Notes: generated from the letters alone by a model not told the origin. Positions 18,014-28,301 are shown, counted from the first letter of the stretch. The stretch is DNA of 64,000 nt from an uncultured Desulfuromonas sp. (GCF_963678835.1 NZ_OY787469.1:62001-126000), one strand, 5' to 3'. Translations and numbers: made by a program.

Positions 18014-20898
18014 GATTTCTCCATTGTCTGCAAGTGATGTTGGCGTAACAGTTCGGCAAAGTCTTTCGCCATCATCGGCCTGGCATAGAAAAAGCCTTGA
18101 CCAATATAACACTGATGCTGCACCAAAAAATCACGCTGTGCTTCATTTTCCACGCCTTCGGCGAGAATCCCCAAGTGCATATTCTGCCCCAGAGCAATGA
18201 TTGATCCGGCAATAGCAGCATCGCTGTCGTTATGCACGACATCTGCAATAAAGGAACGATCGATTTTTAATTTATCCACCGGCAATCTGTGCAGATAACT
18301 CAAGGAAGAATAGCCGGTGCCGAAATCGTCGATTGAGATATGCAACCCTTTTTCTTTCAAGCTATTGAGCAGATGGATCGTGTTTTCATCGTCCTCCATC
18401 AACATGCTTTCGGTAATCTCAAGCTCAAGCAACTCCGGCGCCATGCCACTTTGATCAAGAACCTCTTCCACCGTCTGGCTGAGATCACTGCGGAATTGGG
18501 CAATTGAAATATTCACGGCAATGCGAACCGGCGTCAACCCGTCATTGATCCAATGTTGATTCTGTCTGCACGCCTGAGTCAGAACCCATTTTCCAATGGG
18601 TACAATCAGGCCGGTTTCTTCAGCCAGGGTAATAAAATCACCGGGAGGCACCAGACCGAGGCGCGGATGATTCCAGCGCAGCAAAGCCTCAGCACCGACC
18701 AGCGCATTGTCGCGCATATCATATTGCGGTTGATAGTAGAGTTCGAACTGCTCCTGCTCAAGGGCGTCGCGCAGTTGGGTTTCCATCTCAAGAAATTCCT
18801 GAGCACGCCCGTTCATCTCCGGTGCATAGTACTGGAAATTGTTCCGACCGCGCGATTTGGCATGGTACATGGCCGCGTCAGCACTGGACATCAAGCCGGT
18901 AACATCCTGGGCATCGTGAGGGTAGCGACTGATGCCGATACTCGCTGTCACAAACAGGCGATGGGAATCGACATCAAAAACCTTTGACAGTTCATTGAGC
19001 AGATTGCGCGCCATGACAGCAGCAAGGTGGGAGCGGTTTTCTTCTTCAAGAATCAGCACAAATTCATCCCCTCCCAGACGCGCCAGGGTATCGGAGCGAC
19101 GCAGATGATTCTGTAACCTGTTGGCCACAGCAACCAGCAATTTATCGCCCACTTCATGGCCGAGTGAATCATTAATTTTCTTGAAACGATCCAGGTCAAT
19201 AAACAGCACGGACATCTCGTTGGATCTGCGCCGCGAACGCTCAATGGTATGATAGAGGCGGTCCTTGAACAGACGCCGGTTGGGTAATCCGGTCAGACTG
19301 TCATGATTGCTCATATGATCCAGTAGTTTCTTCTTCTCCGCCAGACGCTGCACCGCCTGCTGCTGTTCGGTTAAATCCTTGAAGATCAACACCACACCTT
19401 CATTTTGGTCGGTTGCACCCAACAGCGGTGACACCGCATATTCAACAGGAAACGTGGTTTCATCTTTGCGCTGAAATGATTCTTGATCAGAGCGGGCACA
19501 GAAGCCTTTTTTCAGGCGCAGGCTCTGATAGACCGGATGGTCCTGTTCCATGACATTATCGCCATTGGCAAGAATCACCGGGATACTTTGCGCCACCTCG
19601 CGATGGAGTAGTTCATGGATTTCAGAACCAAGCATTTGTGCCGCTGCAGGATTAACAAATGTGACCCGTCCCCGTTTATCGACACCGACGATACCATCTC
19701 CGGCGGCATTGAGAATCAACTCCTTATCACGCTGCAGCAGAAAGATGTGGCGCACCTGGCGCCGCACCAGCAACGAGATCACGGTCCCGATAATCACAAA
19801 AACCGTCAGAACCACCAACGCGACAGTCTTGATTCTTCCCAGCGCGTATTCCAGCCATTGCTCCGCCTGTTTTGCCAAGGCATCAAGACGGGCCTGGGTC
19901 AATTGCGCTAAAGCCACATTGAGGCTTTCAAGTCCGGCATAACTTTCCTGCAGCGACTTTTCCAGCACCATGCGCTGGCGCAGCAATTCAATCCGATCCT
20001 CATACAGTCCATAAAGCCCACCGGTAACAATAACGGTCTGGTAGGTTGGATCAATGCGAGACTGTGCGCCAAACAGCTCCACTTTCAATTTTTCCAGCTG
20101 CACAAGAGCGTCGTCAGTTTTCAGAACACGATCTTCAATTAGAATAATCAGGTTACGTTTGAGTCGTTCCAGTCCAGGTTTGACCACATTATCGCGGATA
20201 TCGGCCAGTTGGCCACGACTGCTAGCACTCGCCAGTTGTTCTGTCTGCCGAGCCAGACTGTCTACTTCGGAGCGAATCTCGCGCAACAACGGAAACCAGC
20301 GTTTCTGCCGTTCATCGATAATCCGATTGGCAATCTCCTGCGCCGAAGCCGTGGGGTTATTACGCCACCGCCGGATCAGAACCGCCTCCTCCAGCCGTTG
20401 CCGTCCTTGCAGCATATCGGCAATGGCGTGCAACTGCAGCAACAGGCGACGGGTGCGGATCAGGCCGCCTCCATCGAGGTACTGATGGCGCACTTCACGG
20501 TATCGGCCAGCCCACTGATCCGCACGCTTGGTGAAGCGATTGAGATCTTTCAGGGCGCTCTGACATCGTTCAAGATTGGCATTATCCGGCGTGTCGCAAC
20601 GGGCAATAAACGGCAGCAGCAAAGTACTGTAACGGCGGACGGATTCCTCATGATGATTGGCCTGATCAAACTCATAAAACAGTTTCAGAGATTCCGAGCG
20701 AATTTCAACCAACATCTTCTGCAGACGTTCAACTGTCGAACGCTTTTCGATCAACTCACGATGCACCTCTTCTCGTCGCGTGCTCAGATCCGTGACCAGA
20801 GTATACCCCTGCCCCATCAGGGCAACGACAGATACCACGGCTGTTATAATCAGCAGCCAGATCAACAGGAAAACCGTGATAGTCGGGGAGCGCTTCAT
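18010..20898 (-). CDS. Membrane PAS-GGDEF-EAL protein (c-di-GMP turnover)
   Basis: A 962-residue inner-membrane protein. A first membrane helix (about residues 6-29) is followed by a long, helix-rich periplasmic region to about 350, a second helix (about 353-373), a PAS domain (about 385-500), a GGDEF domain (motif [13 protein letters not shown] near 611) and an EAL domain (AEALLRW near 736, later [27 protein letters not shown]). The GGDEF motif is intact with an RxxD inhibitory site (RRSD) five residues before it, so cyclase activity is plausible. The EAL catalytic residues also look intact, so it may be bifunctional. The start at 20898 has GGGGAGG upstream. It forms an ATGA junction with nfo downstream and, if the frameshift is corrected, with the binding-protein gene upstream, which would make that protein its likely ligand sensor. 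Confidence 0.93.
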   Translation of the reverse strand: MKRSPTITVFLLIWLLIITAVVSVVALMGQGYTLVTDLSTRREEVHRELIEKRSTVERLQKMLVEIRSESLKLFYEFDQANHHEESVRRYSTLLLPFIARCDTPDNANLERCQSALKDLNRFTKRADQWAGRYREVRHQYLDGGGLIRTRRLLLQLHAIADMLQGRQRLEEAVLIRRWRNNPTASAQEIANRIIDERQKRWFPLLREIRSEVDSLARQTEQLASASSRGQLADIRDNVVKPGLERLKRNLIILIEDRVLKTDDALVQLEKLKVELFGAQSRIDPTYQTVIVTGGLYGLYEDRIELLRQRMVLEKSLQESYAGLESLNVALAQLTQARLDALAKQAEQWLEYALGRIKTVALVVLTVFVIIGTVISLLVRRQVRHIFLLQRDKELILNAAGDGIVGVDKRGRVTFVNPAAAQMLGSEIHELLHREVAQSIPVILANGDNVMEQDHPVYQSLRLKKGFCARSDQESFQRKDETTFPVEYAVSPLLGATDQNEGVVLIFKDLTEQQQAVQRLAEKKKLLDHMSNHDSLTGLPNRRLFKDRLYHTIERSRRRSNEMSVLFIDLDRFKKINDSLGHEVGDKLLVAVANRLQNHLRRSDTLARLGGDEFVLILEEENRSHLAAVMARNLLNELSKVFDVDSHRLFVTASIGISRYPHDAQDVTGLMSSADAAMYHAKSRGRNNFQYYAPEMNGRAQEFLEMETQLRDALEQEQFELYYQPQYDMRDNALVGAEALLRWNHPRLGLVPPGDFITLAEETGLIVPIGKWVLTQACRQNQHWINDGLTPVRIAVNISIAQFRSDLSQTVEEVLDQSGMAPELLELEITESMLMEDDENTIHLLNSLKEKGLHISIDDFGTGYSSLSYLHRLPVDKLKIDRSFIADVVHNDSDAAIAGSIIALGQNMHLGILAEGVENEAQRDFLVQHQCYIGQGFFYARPMMAKDFAELLRQHHLQTMEKS

Positions 20899-21037
20899 CT
20901 CTGCCTCCCCTTGGCAGCCCGCCAATTCTGCAGCTGTGACCACTCAAAAGGAACCACTTGACCTCCGACAAACCGCGTTTTCCACACCTGCTGGCAGGCT
21001 TGGTGTTGTTGCGCACTCAGGTGCAAAGCCACACCTA
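20895..21037 (-). pseudogene. Out-of-frame C-terminal part of the ligand-binding protein
   Basis: Directly after the TAG at 21037-21035, a different frame encodes GVALHLSAQQHQACQQV... ending in GGQVVPFEWSQLQNW and a TGA at 20897-20895. This matches the usual end of amide/amino-acid binding proteins (a DxGxG strand, an H-Q segment, then G-x-VVPF). One inserted T in GGTTAGG (to GGTTTAGG) would join the two parts as DLGLGVALHLS. The restored stop overlaps the ATG of the GGDEF-EAL gene as ATGA. It is either a recent frameshift mutation, a sequencing error or, less likely, programmed frameshifting. Confidence 0.75.
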
Positions 21038-22108
21038 ACCCAGATCAAAGGTTCCCATGCCCTCAAGGGCATCGATCACGGCGTCATGTGTTAACGGTCC
21101 TTCAATCTTTTTTAATGCCCTGAACAATAAGCGGGACGCAACATAGCCTTCAAAGCCGACATAATTGGGAGCACCACTCTGATTGAATCTTTTAAAATCG
21201 GTAAGATAGTCGCAAACAATGGAGGGGCCGCCGCGTATCAACGGCGGAACCACCTGGGTGACAATCACACCGTCACTGTCATTGCCAAGCTCGTCGAGCA
21301 GCAGTTCACTGCCGACAAAGGAAACATTGAGGAACAGCGCGTTCAAACCTACCTCTTTGGCCAAACGGATGAATTTTGCGCAAGGGGCATAGGCCCCGAC
21401 CATGATCACCGCCTGAATATCCTGGGAAGAATAGACCAGGTCAGCCAGCGCATTTTCAACAGCCAGGGTGTTGCGTTCATAACGGACGTGGAGAATATTA
21501 CTCACATCGTCCAGACCGTGGCGCTTCAGAGCAGACACCCCACCGACAAAACCGGCATCACCATAGCTGTCGCGCTGGCTGAAAAAAGCGATGTGCTGCG
21601 GATCGACTCCACCCTGATTGATCAGGCCGTCAAGCATGGCAGTGACTTCCTGAACATAGCTGGCCCGAAAATTAATCACATAGCGTTCCGGCGGCGTTTT
21701 TCGCAACAACCTGGCACCGGAAAACGGAGCCACAAATGGCACACCCCGGTTTTTGATGAGGGGTAACGCTGCAACCGCTGTGGGCGTGCCAACATTGCCG
21801 ATGATGGCCAACGCGTGATCTACATCAATCAGACGCTGGATATTCGGCGCAACACGGTACGGTTCATACCCATCGTCATAGGCACGCAACGCCAACCGAC
21901 GTCCCTGGACTCCTCCTTCAAGGTTCGCTCGTTCCAGGCCCAGCAAGACACCATCGCGCATCCGCAGTCCCAGTTCCGCGGTTGGCCCGGTCATCGCCGT
22001 GGACATACCGAGGACAACAGCATCCCCAGCATCCGAGGCACCACATGGAATGATGACGAGCACAACACAGCACACAGCCAGCAGATTGCAGAACAGCGCT
22101 TTCTTCAT
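21035..22108 (-). CDS. Periplasmic ABC-type ligand-binding protein, apparently frameshifted at the C-terminus
   Basis: This frame gives 357 residues starting from the ATG at 22108 (a GTG at 22120 is an alternative). It has a signal peptide (ending CGASDAG region) and the type I periplasmic binding fold of the Leu/Ile/Val-binding and amide-binding family (VVLGMSTAMTGPTAELGLRMRDGV, AIIGNVGTPTAVAALPLI, FFSQRDSYGDAGFVGG, YVGFEGYVASRLLF). The frame stops right after GMGTFDLG, where family members normally continue with about 40 more residues. Those residues are found in the next frame (see the separate entry). No transporter permease or ATPase lies near. The downstream gene is a membrane GGDEF-EAL protein, so it probably serves as a signal-sensing partner, not as a transporter component. 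Confidence 0.8.
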   Translation of the reverse strand: MKKALFCNLLAVCCVVLVIIPCGASDAGDAVVLGMSTAMTGPTAELGLRMRDGVLLGLERANLEGGVQGRRLALRAYDDGYEPYRVAPNIQRLIDVDHALAIIGNVGTPTAVAALPLIKNRGVPFVAPFSGARLLRKTPPERYVINFRASYVQEVTAMLDGLINQGGVDPQHIAFFSQRDSYGDAGFVGGVSALKRHGLDDVSNILHVRYERNTLAVENALADLVYSSQDIQAVIMVGAYAPCAKFIRLAKEVGLNALFLNVSFVGSELLLDELGNDSDGVIVTQVVPPLIRGGPSIVCDYLTDFKRFNQSGAPNYVGFEGYVASRLLFRALKKIEGPLTHDAVIDALEGMGTFDLG

Positions 22109-22458
22109 AAGATCGCTCACTTTTTAATAATAAGAATTCCTCTAATATTTATAACAGTTCCCCCTGCAGACTCAAGCAGTGTCTCTGGCCAGCTTCAGCC
22201 AACCTGCGGCTAAAAGGACCCTACATACCATAAATATAGATATAAACATAACAAATGTTCATCTTTAAAAAGTGAAAGATATAATATTTTAAGATAGTTA
22301 TACAAACATCAGCAATGCGCTCAATTTCCACGATCAAACCGATCCCTTGAGCGCTGCAAAACACCCCTCATGACCATTGAAATAAAAAACAACGCCCAAC
22401 AGATCGTTACTCAGTGCTTCATCTGGACTTTTCAGGCAACTTTGCATACTCTGAGGCC
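22109..22458. other. Divergent intergenic region, binding protein / thiL
   Basis: About 350 bp, AT-rich around 22220-22310. A perfect TATAAT at 22280-22285 (plus strand) has only a weak -35 (near 22257). No small gene, riboswitch or clear terminator was recognised. Confidence 0.5.
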
Positions 22459-23469
22459 ATGAAAAAAATGACCTCATTCACATCTCTGGCACAGGCGGGT
22501 GAATTCGGCCTTATCGAACGGATAAAACGTCAGGCTCGTCAGGGTGACAACCTGCTCCTCGGTATTGGCGATGATTGCTCTGCTACTCATGTTGCGGAGG
22601 GGAAAGTTCTGCTGACCAGCAAGGATCTGCTGATCGAGGAGATTCACTTCCGTCGCTGCTGGACAGATATGTACAGCCTGGGCCGTAAGAGTGCGGCAGT
22701 GAATTTGAGCGACATTGCCGCCATGGGTGGTACGCCGCTTCACCTTTACCTTGGGGTCGGGCTGCCTGCTGATCTCAGCCTGACTGAGATCGACAATTTC
22801 AGCCGTGGTTTTCTTGATGAAAGTGATCAGGCTGGTGCTTGTTTATGTGGTGGAGATACTTGCCGCAGTCCTGACAAACTGATCATCTCTGTGACAGTGC
22901 AAGGCAGCGTCAGCGCGACAGAAATGCTCAGCCGTAAAACCGCCCAGGAGGGAGAAGCTCTGTTTGTCTCCGGCACCCTGGGTGACAGTGCTCTGGCTCT
23001 GGCGCTGCTGCAACGCGGTGAAAACCCCAGTGACTTTTTATCCCAGCGCCATCATCGCCCAACACCGCGCCTGGCCCTGGGGCAAGCCCTGGCTCAGCAC
23101 GGGATCGCCAGCAGTATGATTGACGTTTCCGACGGACTGCTCTCGGATCTGGGCCATATTCTTAAACAATCAGGCCTTGGTGCCCATATTGATCAGCAGC
23201 AGATCCCTCTATCCAATGAAGTTCGTCACCATCTTCAAGGGCACCCGGACGATGAAGAGTTGATTCTTCAGGGTGGCGAAGATTACGAACTGCTGTTTTC
23301 GGCGCCCTCGCGCTACAGCGACGACCTCGAAGCCCTGAGCCATCGCCTCAATGTGCCGATCACCCGGATTGGCACTCTACTCAATGCCGAACAGGGGCTG
23401 ACCATTGTTCAGTTTGACGGCGAAGAAAAACAGGTTGAGGCCCGCGGGTTCAACCACTTCCGGTTATGA
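22459..23469 (+). CDS. thiL: Thiamine-monophosphate kinase
   Basis: A 336-residue ATP-dependent kinase making thiamine diphosphate from the monophosphate, the last step of cofactor synthesis (used, for example, by the transketolase in this window). Motifs of the PurM/SelD/ThiL superfamily are present: GEFGLIERI at the start, GIGDDCSA, the DLLIEEIHF segment, NLSDIAAMGG, CGGDTCRS and DVSDGLLSDLGHI. The ATG at 22459 has GAGG before it; an earlier in-frame ATG at 22414 gives an unusual extension. It is the first gene of a rightward group with lolA, yajQ and rimO; no thiamine synthesis genes are nearby. Confidence 0.95.
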   Translation: MKKMTSFTSLAQAGEFGLIERIKRQARQGDNLLLGIGDDCSATHVAEGKVLLTSKDLLIEEIHFRRCWTDMYSLGRKSAAVNLSDIAAMGGTPLHLYLGVGLPADLSLTEIDNFSRGFLDESDQAGACLCGGDTCRSPDKLIISVTVQGSVSATEMLSRKTAQEGEALFVSGTLGDSALALALLQRGENPSDFLSQRHHRPTPRLALGQALAQHGIASSMIDVSDGLLSDLGHILKQSGLGAHIDQQQIPLSNEVRHHLQGHPDDEELILQGGEDYELLFSAPSRYSDDLEALSHRLNVPITRIGTLLNAEQGLTIVQFDGEEKQVEARGFNHFRL

Positions 23470-23512
23470 CCATCCATTGCCCCCTCATAGCACTCACCAG
23501 AAAGGAACGAGC

Positions 23513-24253
23513 ATGCGTCACCTTTTGCTCTTTATTGCCCTGACCCTGATCGCGGCACCGACATTTGCCGCAGACCTTACGGCGGATCAACTTCTCGACC
23601 GCGTCCAACAGCGTTTCTCCGACCCTCATCATGCCCAGGCCATTCATGATTTCAGCGCGCAATTTTATCAGAAAGCCTACATCGCCAGCCTGGGACGCAC
23701 CCGCACCGGACGTGGCACCATCAGCATGCGTTTTGACAATCAGGATCCGGCGAACTCAAAAACACTGCTGCGCTGGATTTACGAAGTCCCCAGTAATCAA
23801 CAGATCTATTCCAACGGCACCACTCTGTGGGTATATCTACCTGAAAACAATCAGGTAATGATTTCTCAGTTGGATGACTCACTCGACCAGAGCAACGATC
23901 CGATGCTGTTTTTACGAAATCTTGGTCGATTGGAACAGTTTTTCTCTGCCGAAGTGATTGGCAGCCCGGATGATCAGTCCAACACGTACCGCCTCGAACT
24001 GACACCGAAAAAACCATCAGCCTACATCCAGACACTCATCCTGAGTTTGCCGAAATGGATTACGGAGGCCCAACTACCGCAGGCCCTGCCGTTGCAACGC
24101 GCGGCCATTGTCGATCAGACCGGCAACCAGACCGAGATCGAATTTCGCCATGTCACGCTCAATCAGGCGCCGAAAACCGAGCAGTTTGTTTTCAAACTGC
24201 CTGAAAAGGTTGAAATTATCAAAGCGTCTGATTTAAAGTTGAACCTCAAATAA
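23513..24253 (+). CDS. lolA: Outer-membrane lipoprotein carrier LolA
   Basis: A 246-residue periplasmic chaperone that carries lipoproteins from LolCDE to the outer membrane. It has a signal peptide ([20 protein letters not shown]), then the LolA/LppX-like half-barrel with the family's [16 protein letters not shown]...[23 protein letters not shown] pattern and the C-terminal [16 protein letters not shown]...FVFKLP. The start at 23513 (AAAGGA upstream) was chosen because it begins the signal peptide. It lies 43 bp after thiL. Confidence 0.92.
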   Translation: MRHLLLFIALTLIAAPTFAADLTADQLLDRVQQRFSDPHHAQAIHDFSAQFYQKAYIASLGRTRTGRGTISMRFDNQDPANSKTLLRWIYEVPSNQQIYSNGTTLWVYLPENNQVMISQLDDSLDQSNDPMLFLRNLGRLEQFFSAEVIGSPDDQSNTYRLELTPKKPSAYIQTLILSLPKWITEAQLPQALPLQRAAIVDQTGNQTEIEFRHVTLNQAPKTEQFVFKLPEKVEIIKASDLKLNLK

Positions 24254-24284
24254 TTCGTCATCTGTTTGCCTCAGGGAGATAACC

Positions 24285-24770
24285 ATGCCCAGCTTTGATA
24301 TTGTTTCTAAGATTGACCTTCAGGAAGTGGATAACGCCGTCAACCAGACCCGCAAAGAGGTGACCCAGCGTTACGATTTTAAAGGCACCCATAACGAGAT
24401 TGAGCTCAACAAGGAGGCCATTTCCATCCTGGCCGCCGATGACTACAAACTCGACGCCATTATTGACATTCTCAAGGGCAAGCTGACCCGGCGTAACGTC
24501 TCAGCCAAGTGTCTCGACTTCGGCAAAAAGGAAAGCGCTTCGGCCGGAGCCGTTCGTCAACCCATCACCCTTATTCAAGGCATTTCCAAAGAGAAAGCCA
24601 AAGAACTGGTGAAAATGATCAAGGACACCAAATTGAAGGTGCAGCCCCAGATCATGGAAGATGAAGTACGCGTGTCCGGCAAAAAAATTGATGACCTCCA
24701 GGAAGTAATGCAACTGCTTAAATCGAAAGACCTCGATATTGAACTGCAGTTTGTCAATATGCGTTCCTGA
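24285..24770 (+). CDS. yajQ: YajQ-family nucleotide-binding protein
   Basis: A 161-residue cytoplasmic protein of the YajQ (UPF0234) family: [21 protein letters not shown] at the start, the [13 protein letters not shown] strand, [13 protein letters not shown] and the C-terminal [13 protein letters not shown]. Some homologues bind cyclic di-GMP and act with a transcription factor; others bind other nucleotides or tRNA. Given two c-di-GMP turnover proteins in the window, a role as a c-di-GMP effector is possible but not shown. A good GGGAG precedes the ATG. Confidence 0.93.
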   Translation: MPSFDIVSKIDLQEVDNAVNQTRKEVTQRYDFKGTHNEIELNKEAISILAADDYKLDAIIDILKGKLTRRNVSAKCLDFGKKESASAGAVRQPITLIQGISKEKAKELVKMIKDTKLKVQPQIMEDEVRVSGKKIDDLQEVMQLLKSKDLDIELQFVNMRS

Positions 24771-24822
24771 TCGTGAACCACTCTCTTTAAACGGGTTCCA
24801 GCAACCCGCGGAGTACTGAATT

Positions 24823-26184
24823 TTGTCCAGAGAAAAAGTCTGCCTGGTCAGCCTTGGCTGCCCGAAGAACCTTGTTGATGCCGAAGTGATGCTCGGCCAT
24901 CTGCCGCCGGACCGCTTTGAGATCATCACCCAAGAAGAGGCGGCGGACATTCTCATCATCAACACCTGCGCCTTCATCAGCGATGCTCAGGAAGAATCCG
25001 TCGACACCATCCTCGAAGCAGCGCGATTCAAGGACGAAGGTCAGTGTCGCATGCTCATTGTCACCGGCTGCCTGCCTCAACGCTACCGCGAGGAACTGGC
25101 GGCCGAGCTCCCGGAAGTCGACCTGTTCATGGGTACCGGTGATGCCGCACGTATTGTCGAACTGATCGACCAGTGGAAGGCCGAACAAAATCAGCTCAAC
25201 GCCATCAGCGCTGAACCTCAGGCACTGTACGACCACATGACACCACGCGCCAAGGCGTCACCATTTTACAGTGCTTACGTCAAAATCGCCGAAGGCTGCT
25301 CCAATCATTGTTCCTATTGCATCATTCCAAAACTACGCGGCATGTTGCGTTCGCGTAACATCAATTCCATTGTTGCTGAGGTGCGCAAACTGGTGACGGA
25401 GGGGGTTAAGGAAGTCAACCTCATCGCCCAGGACATCACAGCCTTTGGTCAGGATCGCAGTGACGGTGCAACCTTGGAAAAACTGCTTCAGGAACTGGTT
25501 AAAATTGAAGGCCTGAACTGGCTGCGTCTGCTGTATGCCTATCCTGACGGCATCAGCGATGAACTGATCGATCTGATCGCAACAGAAGATAAAATCTGCA
25601 ACTACCTCGATTTGCCCCTGCAACACATCAATGATGACATCCTGTCCATGATGAACCGACGCATTGACGAACAAGGGATTCGTCAACTCATCAGTCGACT
25701 GCGTGAACGCATTCCCGGCATGACCTTGCGCACCTCGTTCATTGTTGGCTTCCCCGGTGAGACGGACGCCCAATACCAGCAACTGCTCGAATTTGTTGAA
25801 GAGGGGCATTTTGACCGGGTCGGCGTGTTCCGTTATTCACGAGAAGAGGGCACTGCAGCCGCCAAATTGGACCAACAGGTGGATGAAACCATCAAAAAGC
25901 GCCGTCTCGACAAGCTGATGAAAGCCCAGAGCCGGGTATCGTTTCGCAAACACCGCCCCCTGGTCGGCAAGGTGGTTCCCGTGTTGATTGAGGGTTACAG
26001 CGAAGAAACGGAACTGCTGCTGCAGGGCCGCAGCCCGAGTCAGGCACCGGATATTGATGGTCTGGTGTACGTCACCTCAGGGCAGGCCGATGTCGGTGAT
26101 ATCGTTGATCTGAAAATCACCGATACCACCGAATATGATCTGATTGGTGAGATGGTGGGGTTTGAAGAGTCACTGGATAGTTAA
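24823..26184 (+). CDS. rimO: Ribosomal protein S12 methylthiotransferase
   Basis: A 453-residue radical SAM enzyme that adds a methylthio group to an aspartate of ribosomal protein S12. The N-terminal domain has its three cluster cysteines (LGCPKNLVDAE, NTCAF, TGCLPQ), the radical SAM domain has CSNHCSYC near residue 161, and a C-terminal TRAM domain (about 375-450) follows. The LGCPKN and the DITAFGQD segment separate it from MiaB. The start is a TTG at 24823 with GGAG about 10 bases upstream. No terminator is seen; the tandem repeat array begins 12 bp after the stop. Confidence 0.95.
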   Translation: MSREKVCLVSLGCPKNLVDAEVMLGHLPPDRFEIITQEEAADILIINTCAFISDAQEESVDTILEAARFKDEGQCRMLIVTGCLPQRYREELAAELPEVDLFMGTGDAARIVELIDQWKAEQNQLNAISAEPQALYDHMTPRAKASPFYSAYVKIAEGCSNHCSYCIIPKLRGMLRSRNINSIVAEVRKLVTEGVKEVNLIAQDITAFGQDRSDGATLEKLLQELVKIEGLNWLRLLYAYPDGISDELIDLIATEDKICNYLDLPLQHINDDILSMMNRRIDEQGIRQLISRLRERIPGMTLRTSFIVGFPGETDAQYQQLLEFVEEGHFDRVGVFRYSREEGTAAAKLDQQVDETIKKRRLDKLMKAQSRVSFRKHRPLVGKVVPVLIEGYSEETELLLQGRSPSQAPDIDGLVYVTSGQADVGDIVDLKITDTTEYDLIGEMVGFEESLDS

Positions 26185-26195
26185 AAATCAAGGTT

Positions 26196-26788
26196 AAGGT
26201 CGCCGGGATTCGTCCCGGCAGCCGACATCCTTTTGACTGGCCGCTCAAAGGGATGCAAAAACCAGCTTGAACACCTCCTGAACCTGGATTCACCTACACT
26301 GTGTCTGTTTCCGTGATGCTTTGCATATCCGGCTCGCCGCCCTTTAGGTCGGCGAATCGTGCAACGCATCATCTTTGGCGTAAAATGTTGATAATAATTT
26401 TACGCCTCTTTCTATTTCTACCGTGGCACCGGTTAAACGGGTGGGCAGTGCCCACCCTTGCCTTTGTTTGTTATTGAGCAGCCAAGCCCTCCCGTTCAGC
26501 AGCGCCGAACGAAGAGAACGGTCAGCGCGATGGTCGTCGGCAACCTGTTTGAGGACAGATGCCGACTGGGCGAGTTTTGCCGACATCGCGGTGTTAGTAA
26601 ACGCAGAGAGGGAACCCGTAAGGGCGCAATGACGGGAGTCGATTTTGCGGTACTTTTGTCGACGCAAAAGTGCCCCGACGTGCGGGCGCGGAAGCCCGCG
26701 TCACGTGGGTACCACCTTCGCGAACGGATGAAGTTCACCAGCGCGGTCAGTTTCGGATGACGAACCACTGAAGACCAAGATCAAAGTC
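26196..26788. repeat. Tandem repeat unit 1 (593 bp)
   Basis: The first and most divergent unit of the array, defined from the AAGGTCGCCGGG boundary. It carries the same hairpins as the other units. Two differences stand out: an 11-bp longer loop between the GTCGGCAA (26536-26543) and TTGCCGAC (26577-26584) arms, and a GGGTGGGC/GCCCACCC hairpin (26439-26457) where later units have GGGCGGG/CCCGCCC. No ribosome-binding site or coding pattern was found; open frames in it are shadows that shift between units. Confidence 0.9.
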
Positions 26789-27370
26789 AAGGTCGCCGGG
26801 TCTCGTCCCGGCAGCCGACATCCTTTTGACTGGCCGCTCAAAAGGATGCAAAAACCAGCTGAACACCTCCTGGCCCTCAGATCAACCGACAATGCGTCTG
26901 TTTCCGTGATGCTTCACAGATTCGGCTCGCCGCCCTTTAGGTCGACGAATCCTGCAAATCATCGCCTGTGGCGTAAAACGGTGATAACAATCTTAAGTCG
27001 CGCTCTGTCTCCAGTGTGGCACCGATCAAACGGGCGGGACGGTGCCCGCCCTTCAGTCGTGTGTTATTGAGCTGCCAAGCTCTCCCGTTCAGCAGCGCCG
27101 AACGAAGAGAACGGTCAGCGCAATGGTCGTCGGCAACCTGTTTGAGCGTCAGCGAGTTTTGCCGACATCGCGATGTTAGTGAACGCAGAGAGGGAACCCG
27201 TAAGGGCGCAATGACGGGAGTCGATTTTGCGGTACTTTTGTCGACGCAAAAGTGCCCCGACGTGCGGGCGCGGAAGCCCGCGTTACGTGGGTACCACCTT
27301 CGCGAACGGATGATGTTTGCCAGAGCGATCGACTTCGGATGACGAACCACTGAAGAGCAAGATCAAAGTC
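26789..27370. repeat. Tandem repeat unit 2 (582 bp)
   Basis: A full copy, nearly identical to unit 3. Hairpins in order: GCCGGG/CCCGGC, CCTTTTGA/TCAAAAGG, GGGCGGG/CCCGCCC (27032-27051), CCGTTC/GAACGG, GTCGGCAA/TTGCCGAC, CCCGT/ACGGG, ACTTTTG around a GTCGAC core, and GCGGGC/GCCCGC. Confidence 0.92.
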
Positions 27371-27953
27371 AAGGTCGCCGGGTTTCGTCCCGGCAGCCGA
27401 CATCCTTTTGACTGGCCGCTCAAAAGGATGCAAAAACCGGCTTGAACACCTCCTGAACCTCAGATTAACCGACAATGCGTCTGTTTCCGTTATGCGTCAC
27501 AGATTCGGCTCGCCGCCCTTTAGATCGACGAATCCTGCAAATCATCGCCTGTGGCGTAAAACGGTGATAACAATCTTAAGTCGCGCTTTGTCTCCAGTGT
27601 GGCACCGATCAAACGGGCCGGACGGTGCCCGCCCTTCAGTCGTGTGTTATTAAGCAGCCAAGCCCTCCCGTTCAGCAGCGCCGAACGAAGAGAACGGTCA
27701 GCGCGATGGTCGTCGGCAACCTGTTTGAGCGTCAGCGAGTTTTGCCGACATCGCGATGTTAGTGAACGCAGAGAGGGAACCCGTAAGGGCGCAATGACGG
27801 GAGTCGATTTTGCGGTACTTTTGTCGACGCAAAAGTGCCCCGACGTGCGGGCGCGGAAGCCCGCGTCATGTGGGTACCACCATTGCGAACGGATGAAGTT
27901 CGCCGGTGCGAGTCGTTTCGTATTACGAACCACTGAAGACCAAGATCAAAGTC
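27371..27953. repeat. Tandem repeat unit 3 (583 bp)
   Basis: A full copy, nearly identical to unit 2. The GC-rich hairpin here has one mismatch (GGGCCGG against CCCGCCC, near 27615-27634). Confidence 0.92.
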
Positions 27954-28301
27954 AAGGTCGCCGGGACTCGCCCCGGCAGGCGACATCCTTTTGACTGGCC
28001 GCTCAAAAGGATGCAAAAACCAGCTGAACACCTCCTGGCCCTCAGATCAACCGACACTGAGTCTATTTCCGTTATGCGTCACAGATTCGGCTCGCCGCCC
28101 TTTAGGTCGGCGAATCGTACAATTCATCGTCTGTGGCGTAAAACGTTGATAACAATCTTCAGTCGCGCTCTATCTCTGGTGTGGCACCAATCAAGCGGGC
28201 GGGACGGTGCCCGCCCTGCAGTCGTGGGTTATTTTGCAGCCCAGCTTTCTCGTTCAGCAGCGCCGAACGCAATGAACGTTAGCGCGATGGTTGTCGGCAA
28301 C
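27954..28301. repeat. Tandem repeat unit 4 (partial, ~348 bp)
   Basis: Matches the first 60 percent of the unit and loses similarity just after the first arm (GTCGGCAA) of the GTCGGCAA/TTGCCGAC hairpin. It carries more substitutions at its right end. It abuts the clpB terminator region, so the array is bounded on the right by a truncated unit. Confidence 0.88.

Noticed and set aside
26196..28301. CRISPR array
   Set aside because: The units are about 583-593 bp and contiguous, without short repeats and unique spacers; no cas genes are present.
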